Shown in pieces: positions 1 to 4,992 of a stretch of DNA of 5,869 nt (position 1 is its first letter; each line of letters begins with the position of its first letter). The notes beneath the pieces were generated by a model, which was not told where the DNA came from, ran no database searches, and saw nothing but the letters and a program-made list of their open reading frames with translations. A program made the translations under genes and the position numbers. Origin of the DNA: Oscillospiraceae bacterium (lineage in GTDB: Bacteria > Bacillota > Clostridia > Oscillospirales > Ruminococcaceae). Location: assembly GCA_020024235.1 (NCBI GenBank), contig JAHHUA010000104.1, forward strand, positions 1 through 5,869. Reading direction: 5' to 3'.

Positions 1-1590
1 ATTACATATAATGATAATTCTGCTTTGCCAACAGGCGAAAAACTTAAAATAAACAAACTAAATTATACAATAAATAAAATTTTGTATTATGATGACGAAA
101 CAACAAATTACCTTTGTACAAAGGACCTTACCAATGAAACAGTTGTAATAAAAGAATTTTTCCCTAGATCCATCTGTATCAGAAATAAAGATGAAAATAA
201 AATATATCCCAACACGGGAAGTGAAATTCAATATAAAACTATTATGGGCGATATAGAAGCTCTTTGGAAACAACTTAAAAAAATACCTGAAACACCTGTT
301 TTACCCAATATTTACTGTATATCTGAAATGAACAATACAGTATATGCTGTGTGTGAAATGAAAGATTATAACAATGTACATGATTATTTGGAAAAAAATC
401 CACCGTTTATATGGGCAACAATCAAACCTCATTTTATTAAATTGTGCAATGCAGTAAATACACTTCACAATTTAGATATTATTCATAGGGGAATAAGTGA
501 TAAAACAGTACTTATTGACAATAATAATGACCTTATTCTTACTTCTTTTTCCACTGACTCCAACAGAAGTTCCGGCACTGAACTTTCTCCAACACTGTTT
601 GACGGATTTTCGGCACCTGAGCAGTATGACACAAAAATGTGGCAATCATGTTCCACAGATATATACTCTTTAGCTTGCCTTTTGTATAAACTTCTGACCG
701 GAAAAAGTCCACTAAAAGATGAAAATGACAAAATAGAAGATGCTGTTATTGTAAATCCCAAAATACCTGAACATGTTTCCGATGCAATCAGTGCCTGTAT
801 GGTTGCGGATACTAAATTCCGTACTCAATATATAGATGATTTTATTGCAATGCTTTTAGAAGATACTTCTTCAAATACAACTGTGTTTGAAACTCCGAAA
901 TTAAATAATCCTGATTCTGATATGAAAATTTTCGGGACTTCAAAACTGGCTGATGAAACAAAACCGGTTACTCAAAACACCATAATTTTAAGCGATTTGA
1001 ATACAATAAGTCAAAAAAGGAAAAACAATATTTATACAAGCATATTTTATGTAGTTTCATCATTTTTAATTGCTTTTTTCCTTTTTGCTCCCCCTATACA
1101 ACATAACTCAAAGCATGATGAAATTGCTGAAAGTTCATCTGAACCTGAAGAAGTTTATGAGCTTGTTCCTTTTGAAAAATACAAAATAGAAAATTTTGTG
1201 GGACAAGATGCAAAAGAAGTTATGGAAAATGAAAAAAAACTAAAAAATTATAAATTTTATATAGTAGAAGACTACAGCGACACTTATAAAAAAGGGCAAA
1301 TTATGGCACAAACTCCCCGAGCAGGATTACCCGCTATAAACAGGGTAAATATGATCATAACCATAAGCAAAGGGACAAGAACCATTGTTATGCCGGATAT
1401 AAACGGTAAACAGGTGGATGAAGTTACTGAAATTTTGAAAAAATATGGTTTGAAATTTAAAATAATTGAAATATATAATGACAATTTAAAACCTGGTACA
1501 GTGATAAATTCAAATGTTGATGCAGGTTCCGCTGTGGATATATTTGACGATACCGTTATGATATATGTGAGTAAGTCAAGTGAAAATTAA
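1..1590 (+). CDS. Membrane-anchored PASTA-domain Ser/Thr pseudokinase (5' end missing)
   Basis: The reading frame is open from base 1, so the gene starts upstream. The TTG at 25 has no ribosome-binding site and encodes the Leu of an LPTGEKL stretch that matches the 'LPPGT.L' preceding the kinase fold in bacterial kinases with an 'IKEYFP' motif, so it is not the start. Counting that TTG as residue 1: VIKEFFP with the ATP-site Lys43; HRGISDKT (154-161) in place of HRD..P.N; TSFS (173-176) in place of .DFG; SAPEQY (196-201) and STDIYSLACLLY (210-221) matching the APE and subdomain IX regions; a membrane segment at about 336-355; and PASTA domains at about 386-449 and 454-516. The second PASTA lacks the usual Q.P near its end. 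The glycine loop is also gone (YYDDET, 21-26). Known of the family: the kinase domain is cytoplasmic and PASTA domains outside bind peptidoglycan fragments. Inference: a non-catalytic sensor or scaffold. It ends 23 nt before cobT, with no terminator between. The assignment to the kinase/PASTA family is secure; loss of activity is very likely. Confidence 0.9.
   Translation: MTYNDNSALPTGEKLKINKLNYTINKILYYDDETTNYLCTKDLTNETVVIKEFFPRSICIRNKDENKIYPNTGSEIQYKTIMGDIEALWKQLKKIPETPVLPNIYCISEMNNTVYAVCEMKDYNNVHDYLEKNPPFIWATIKPHFIKLCNAVNTLHNLDIIHRGISDKTVLIDNNNDLILTSFSTDSNRSSGTELSPTLFDGFSAPEQYDTKMWQSCSTDIYSLACLLYKLLTGKSPLKDENDKIEDAVIVNPKIPEHVSDAISACMVADTKFRTQYIDDFIAMLLEDTSSNTTVFETPKLNNPDSDMKIFGTSKLADETKPVTQNTIILSDLNTISQKRKNNIYTSIFYVVSSFLIAFFLFAPPIQHNSKHDEIAESSSEPEEVYELVPFEKYKIENFVGQDAKEVMENEKKLKNYKFYIVEDYSDTYKKGQIMAQTPRAGLPAINRVNMIITISKGTRTIVMPDINGKQVDEVTEILKKYGLKFKIIEIYNDNLKPGTVINSNVDAGSAVDIFDDTVMIYVSKSSEN
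1450..1479 (+). promoter_or_regulatory. Candidate sigma-A-type promoter inside the PASTA gene, upstream of cobT
   Basis: TTGAAA (1450-1455) and a perfect TATAAT (1474-1479) are separated by 18 nt. Transcription would start near 1486, about 128 nt before the cobT start codon. It lies within the coding sequence for the second PASTA domain, and the region is so AT-rich that such matches arise by chance, so this is only a candidate. If real, the B12 genes could be transcribed independently of the kinase-like gene. Confidence 0.3.
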
Positions 1591-1613
1591 TCTTAACAGA
1601 GGCGATATAATAA

Positions 1614-2672
1614 ATGAAATTAAAAGATTATCTTAAAATGGCAAACAGTGCAGACAGAAAAGCTATGGAAGCTACTGAATACAACTGGTCTAAAGTTGCA
1701 AAGCCGTTAAACAGCTTGGGAGTTTTGGAGAAAGCTGTAATAAAAATTGCCGGCATACAGGGAAACCCAAGCATTGACATTTCAAAAAAAGCTGTAGTAA
1801 TTATGTGTGGTGATAATGGAGTTGTAGAAGAAGGGGTTACACAATCCCCTAATGAAGTAACTGCCATAGTAACAGAAAACTTTGCCAAAGGTCAAACATC
1901 AGTTTGCCATATGGCACAAGTTGCAGGTGCTGATATTTTTCCATATGATTTAGGTGTTGCCAGAGATTTGACTGAAAAAGGTGTAATTAATAAAAAAATA
2001 GCTTATGGTACAAATAATATAACAAAAACCGCTGCTATGACAAGACAACAAGCAGAAAAAGCGGTTTTAACAGGTATTGAAGCTGTTAAAGAATTAAAAT
2101 ATAAAGGATACAACCTTATAGCCACAGGTGAAATGGGCATAGGAAATACCACAACCAGCAGTGCAATCGCCGCTGTTTTTCTAAATATGAACGTGGAAGA
2201 TGTAACAGGCAGAGGAGCCGGACTTTCATCAGAAGGTCTTGTAAGAAAAATAAATGCAATAAAAAAAGCCATTGATATAAATAAACCTGATGCTAAAGAT
2301 GGTATGGATGTGCTTTCAAAATTAGGTGGATATGATATAGCAGGAATGACAGGAGTTTTTATAGGTGGTGCTGTTTACAGAATACCTATATTAGTTGATG
2401 GAATTATTTCTTCTGTAGCTGCTTTGACTGCCTACAACATTGAACCTAAAACAAAAGATTTTATGCTGGCTTCACATATTTCAAAAGAACCTGCGGGAAA
2501 AATTATTATGGAAAAACTGGAATTAAGTCCCTTTATGGACTGTGGAATGTGTTTGGGAGAGGGAACCGGAGCTGTGGCTATTATGCCTATTTTGGATATG
2601 GCTGCCAAAGTTTACTCTGAAATGAGCACTTTTGAAGAAATAAAAGTAGAACAATATAAGCCTTTAAAGTAG
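1614..2672 (+). CDS. cobT: Nicotinate-nucleotide:dimethylbenzimidazole phosphoribosyltransferase (CobT)
   Basis: CobT transfers phosphoribose from nicotinate mononucleotide to a lower-ligand base (classically 5,6-dimethylbenzimidazole), giving the alpha-riboside 5'-phosphate used by CobS. The 352-residue protein has the usual family length and covers the whole fold. Visible motifs: KPLNSLGVLE (30-39), matching the family's KPPGSLGRLE; CGDNGVVEEGV (65-75); TGEMGIGNTTT (171-181); GRGAGLSSEGL (199-209); DVLSKLGGYDIAGMTGV (232-248); SHISKEPAG (287-295); and LGEGTGA (314-320), whose Glu316 matches the catalytic Glu317 of the Salmonella enzyme. The ATG at 1614 is preceded by AGAGG (1598-1602) at 11 nt. 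It is the first gene of the cob run, 23 nt after the PASTA gene and 9 nt before the first cobU-like gene. The substrate-site positions known to influence base choice differ in part from Salmonella, so the lower ligand need not be dimethylbenzimidazole. Assignment is firm. Confidence 0.97.
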   Translation: MKLKDYLKMANSADRKAMEATEYNWSKVAKPLNSLGVLEKAVIKIAGIQGNPSIDISKKAVVIMCGDNGVVEEGVTQSPNEVTAIVTENFAKGQTSVCHMAQVAGADIFPYDLGVARDLTEKGVINKKIAYGTNNITKTAAMTRQQAEKAVLTGIEAVKELKYKGYNLIATGEMGIGNTTTSSAIAAVFLNMNVEDVTGRGAGLSSEGLVRKINAIKKAIDINKPDAKDGMDVLSKLGGYDIAGMTGVFIGGAVYRIPILVDGIISSVAALTAYNIEPKTKDFMLASHISKEPAGKIIMEKLELSPFMDCGMCLGEGTGAVAIMPILDMAAKVYSEMSTFEEIKVEQYKPLK

Positions 2673-2681
2673 GTGAAGTAA

Positions 2682-3215
2682 ATGAAAGTATTGGTTATAG
2701 GTTCCACTGCCAGCGGAAAAAGCGAATTTGCCGAAAAAACCGCCTGTAATCTCTGTAAAGGTAAAAAACTTTACATAGCTACAATGCTCCCTTTTGATGA
2801 GGAATGTAACAGGAAAATAGCAAAACATCGCAATATGCGTGCAAAAAAAAATTTTGATACTTCCGAAAGTCCCATTGATTTAAATTTACTGCAATCAAAC
2901 ATTAACACAACAGCTATGTTGGAATGTATGTCAAATTTACTGGCAAACGAAATGTACAGAAGTGATAAAAAAATAATTGATGTCTACTCCCATATTATGA
3001 AGGGAATAAATCATGCCTCACAAATGTTTGAAAACTTTATTGTTGTCAGCAACAATGTTTTTGAATGTGTAAAAACCTATGACGATTTTACCGAAGAATT
3101 TATCCGTTATTTTGGAAAAATAAATTTTAAGATGGCAAAAGATTTTGATGTGGTTGTGGAAGTTGTTTGTGGTATTCCAATTTTTCATAAAGGCAGGGAA
3201 CTGATAAATGAGTAA
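2682..3215 (+). CDS. cobU: CobU-family adenosylcobinamide kinase / adenosylcobinamide-phosphate guanylyltransferase (divergent)
   Basis: CobU enzymes phosphorylate adenosylcobinamide and then transfer GMP to it, giving adenosyl-GDP-cobinamide for CobS. The 177-residue length is normal. Seen: a P-loop GSTASGKS (7-14); KLYIATM (29-35), matching the family's LYIAT; KIAKHRNMR (45-53), where His49 sits in the RI..HR..R motif that carries the guanylylated His of Salmonella CobU; a DTSE stretch (59-62) corresponding to W.T.E; AMLECMSNLLANEMY (78-92), matching the acidic Walker-B-like strand; and VVCGIPIFHKG (161-171), matching the C-terminal GI....K. Odd point: the usual V[ST]NEVG(.)GIVP segment reads VVSNNVFECV (121-130), losing the Glu, Gly and Pro. 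The start codon is set by AGGTGA (2671-2676), which overlaps the cobT stop codon. The last 8 nt overlap cobS. Family assignment is firm. Whether both activities remain is uncertain, because a second CobU-like gene lies two genes downstream. Confidence 0.88.
   Translation: MKVLVIGSTASGKSEFAEKTACNLCKGKKLYIATMLPFDEECNRKIAKHRNMRAKKNFDTSESPIDLNLLQSNINTTAMLECMSNLLANEMYRSDKKIIDVYSHIMKGINHASQMFENFIVVSNNVFECVKTYDDFTEEFIRYFGKINFKMAKDFDVVVEVVCGIPIFHKGRELINE
3195..3199 (+). promoter_or_regulatory. Ribosome-binding site of cobS, inside the end of cobU
   Basis: AGGGA lies 8 nt before the cobS ATG at 3208 and is formed by the codons for Gly171-Arg172-Glu173 of the upstream CobU protein. It supports the 3208 start and suggests that translation of cobS is coupled to that of cobU. 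Confidence 0.75.
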
Positions 3216-3987
3216 AATTTTTGAACCTTTAATAATAGCATTTTCCATGTATTCCAAAATACCTGTCCCCACAATAGACTGGAATGAAAATAACATGAAA
3301 TATGTAATGTGTTACTTTCCTTTAGTAGGTATTCCCATAGGTTTACTGGAAATTTTATGGTATTTTGTGTGCAGCATATTTGGGTTAGGTGTAATACTTA
3401 ATGCTGCCATTGCCACTGCAATACCTGTTTTTATAACAGGTGGCATACACTTAGACGGTTTTTGCGATACTATCGACGGATTAAGCTCCCATCAATCACC
3501 CGAAAAAAAACTTGAAATATTAAAAGACCCTAATTCAGGGGCTTTTGCTATAATTGGCTGTGTACTATATATTCTCATTAATTTTGCATTATGGAGCGAA
3601 ATTCATTTAAGTTTGAAAGCTGTTTCTGTAATTGCTTTATTTTACATTATATCAAGAAGTGCCAGTGGACTTAGTGTAGTAACTTTTCAATTAGCTAAAA
3701 ATACAGGTTTAGCAGCAGCTTTTTCTGATTCTGCCAAAAAAGAAAATGTAAAAATCACTATGTTTATCTATATAACAATATTGACACTTGCCACTTTGTT
3801 TATAGAATATCGTTACGGCATTTTCTGTATTTTAGCTGTTGTATTGGTATTTGTTTATTATAAATATATGAGTAAAAAGGAATTTGGAGGAATAACAGGG
3901 GACTTAGCCGGTTTTTTCCTGCAAATTGCTGAATTATTTGTACTTGTGGGAATATTAATCTCTCAAAATATTTTTGGAGTATTGTAA
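3208..3987 (+). CDS. cobS: Adenosylcobinamide-GDP ribazoletransferase (cobalamin synthase, CobS)
   Basis: CobS joins adenosyl-GDP-cobinamide to alpha-ribazole (or its 5'-phosphate, giving adenosylcobalamin 5'-phosphate), the step that completes the nucleotide loop. It is an integral membrane protein. The 259-residue sequence has the family length and a run of hydrophobic segments at about 33-57, 62-77, 112-129, 135-150, 183-199, 203-219 and 235-253. Conserved motifs: ITGGIHLDGFCDTIDGL (76-92) with the acidic residues Asp83, Asp87 and Asp90 expected to hold metal; ILKDPNSGAFA (104-114); SRSASGLSVV (149-158); and FGGITGDLAGFFLQIAEL (226-243), matching the family's GG.TGD..G....E signature. The ATG overlaps the end of cobU by 8 nt and has AGGGA at 8 nt spacing. 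The gene ends 10 nt before the chosen start of the second cobU-like gene. No key motif is missing. Assignment is firm. Confidence 0.97.
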   Translation: MSKIFEPLIIAFSMYSKIPVPTIDWNENNMKYVMCYFPLVGIPIGLLEILWYFVCSIFGLGVILNAAIATAIPVFITGGIHLDGFCDTIDGLSSHQSPEKKLEILKDPNSGAFAIIGCVLYILINFALWSEIHLSLKAVSVIALFYIISRSASGLSVVTFQLAKNTGLAAAFSDSAKKENVKITMFIYITILTLATLFIEYRYGIFCILAVVLVFVYYKYMSKKEFGGITGDLAGFFLQIAELFVLVGILISQNIFGVL

Positions 3988-3991
3988 GGTG
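3986..3991 (+). promoter_or_regulatory. Ribosome-binding site that sets the start of the short cobU-like gene
   Basis: AAGGTG begins within the cobS stop codon. Its AAGG core is 8 nt before the ATG at 3998 but only 2 nt before the in-frame ATG at 3992, so 3998 is preferred. Another in-frame start, the TTG at 3974, would overlap cobS and has no comparable site. Confidence 0.7.
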
Positions 3992-3997
3992 ATGAAA

Positions 3998-4390
3998 ATG
4001 AAAGCACTTATTATAGGTGGACGAGATCAAAATAAACTTGAACTTGCTAAAAATTTTTTTGGTTTTGAGGTATTTTTTAACGGAAAAACCTCAGATTTTT
4101 CCGAATTATCTGACAGCAAGATAATATACGGACTTAATCACCTTATCAAAAGAATGATTGAAAGCGGGTTAGATGATCAACAAATAAAAGAAACCATTCT
4201 TAAAAATGATTATGATATCGTAATCAGTGATGAAATAGGCTGTGCTGTGGTAGAAATTGAAAAAACATCTCGCCGTATAGTGGAACTAACAGGGAGAATT
4301 ACCTGTTTAATGGCTCAAAACTCCGAAAATGTCATAAGATTTATATGTGGAATACCACAAATTATAAAAGGGGATTTAAATTGGAAATAA
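3998..4390 (+). CDS. Short CobU-like protein with degenerate P-loop
   Basis: A 130-residue protein, against roughly 170-190 for standard CobU. The N-terminal IIGGRDQNKLELA (5-17) sits where CobU has GG.RSGKS..AE: the Gly before the Lys is Asn12 and the Ser/Thr after it is Leu14, though Lys13 remains. The region holding the guanylylated His and the YIAT strand is absent; a segment at 42-69 (IIYGLNHLI... onward) takes its place. The C-terminal half is well conserved: DIVISDEIGCAVVEIEK (73-89) corresponds to the V[ST]NEVG.GIVP segment, RRIVELTGRITCLMA (92-106) to the R.FRD..GR.NQ..A helix, and FICGIPQIIKG (115-125) to the end motif. From memory, similar short forms occur in clostridial cob clusters and are usually annotated as CobU. 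Inference: a partner or accessory to the full-length CobU, or a divergent enzyme with one of its activities; activity cannot be judged. Its 3' end carries the ribosome-binding site of cobC and overlaps it by 10 nt. Confidence 0.8.
   Translation: MKALIIGGRDQNKLELAKNFFGFEVFFNGKTSDFSELSDSKIIYGLNHLIKRMIESGLDDQQIKETILKNDYDIVISDEIGCAVVEIEKTSRRIVELTGRITCLMAQNSENVIRFICGIPQIIKGDLNWK
4368..4374 (+). promoter_or_regulatory. Strong ribosome-binding site indicating a TTG start for cobC
   Basis: AAGGGGA lies 6 nt before the TTG at 4381. The in-frame ATG at 4345 has no such site and would add 12 residues (MWNTTNYKRGFK) in front of the beta strand that normally opens this fold, so TTG is the better start. 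Confidence 0.8.
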
Positions 4391-4977
4391 TATTTATTCG
4401 GCACGGTAAAACTTCTGGCAATGAGAAGAAAGTTTATTTGGGGCTTACTGATGAATCTTTGTCAAAAAAAGGTGAGGAAATTATCAGAAATAATACTGCA
4501 AGAAATATTTATCCTGACTGTGAGTTTGTTTATACAAGCCCTTTAAAACGCTGTATTGAAACCAAAAATATCATATATCCTGACAAAAAACATATAATTG
4601 TAGATGATTTAAAAGAATGTGATTTTGGAGAATATGAATATTTGACTTATGAAGATTTAAAAGATTTTCCTCAATATCAAAATTGGATTGACAGCAATGG
4701 TATGACTGCATTTCCAAAAGGGGAAAGCGGCAGTGATTTCAGAAAACGCTCTGTAAATGGATTTACTCAGGTTTTAATTCATGCTAAAAAAAATAAATAC
4801 GATAAAATCGCCATTGTATGTCATGGTGGTACAATTATGTCAGTTTTAGAAAAATTTGAAGAAAGTCAAAAAAACTTTTATGATTGGCAAATAAAAAACG
4901 GAGAAGGCTTTATAACCCAACTGAAACCAAATCAAAATAATGGCTTTAAATTAAAAGCAATCTCAAAAATAATATAA
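4381..4977 (+). CDS. cobC: Histidine phosphatase, probable alpha-ribazole-5'-phosphate / adenosylcobalamin-phosphate phosphatase (CobC)
   Basis: CobC removes the 5'-phosphate from alpha-ribazole phosphate or from adenosylcobalamin phosphate, a final step of nucleotide-loop assembly. From the TTG start the protein has 198 residues, normal for the cytoplasmic histidine phosphatase (phosphoglycerate-mutase-like) family. Seen: FIRHGKTSGN (5-14) with the phosphate-accepting His8; LGLTDESLSKKG (20-31), matching G..D.PLT..G; YTSPLKRCIET (51-61) with Arg57; LKECDFGEYE (77-86) with the acidic Glu79; FPKGES (111-116); and IVCHGGTIMSVL (145-156) with His148. The full catalytic set is present. The motifs alone would also fit other members of this family; the cob neighbours decide the name. 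The gene begins inside the short cobU-like gene (10 nt overlap) and ends 15 nt before cbiB. Confidence 0.9.
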   Translation: MEIIFIRHGKTSGNEKKVYLGLTDESLSKKGEEIIRNNTARNIYPDCEFVYTSPLKRCIETKNIIYPDKKHIIVDDLKECDFGEYEYLTYEDLKDFPQYQNWIDSNGMTAFPKGESGSDFRKRSVNGFTQVLIHAKKNKYDKIAIVCHGGTIMSVLEKFEESQKNFYDWQIKNGEGFITQLKPNQNNGFKLKAISKII

Positions 4978-4992
4978 ATGTGAGGCAATAAT

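Noticed and set aside
25..27. TTG as the start of the PASTA kinase-like gene
   Set aside because: The frame is open upstream to base 1, there is no ribosome-binding site, and this codon encodes the Leu of the LP.G..L motif that is internal in related kinases.
1606..1611. TATAAT just before the cobT ATG as a -10 box
   Set aside because: Transcription would start at or inside the start codon and no -35 hexamer lies at a proper distance; it overlaps the spacer between the ribosome-binding site and ATG.
3974..3976. TTG (and the later GTG 3989 and ATG 3992) as the start of the short cobU-like gene
   Set aside because: The extra residues come from the overlap with cobS, and the AAGGTG site is correctly spaced only for the ATG at 3998.
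58..4030. Minus-strand open frames of 66-92 codons (for example 58-273, 483-761, 1628-1888, 2003-2272, 3018-3296)
   Set aside because: Each lies opposite a well-supported + strand gene, is low in recognisable motifs, and has no credible ribosome-binding site or family resemblance; they are shadows of the real genes.
3174..4376. Similar DNA at the two cobU-like 3' ends as a repeat or recombination site
   Set aside because: The likeness is at protein level (CGIP...KG); the nucleotide sequences differ at many positions and show no extended direct repeat.
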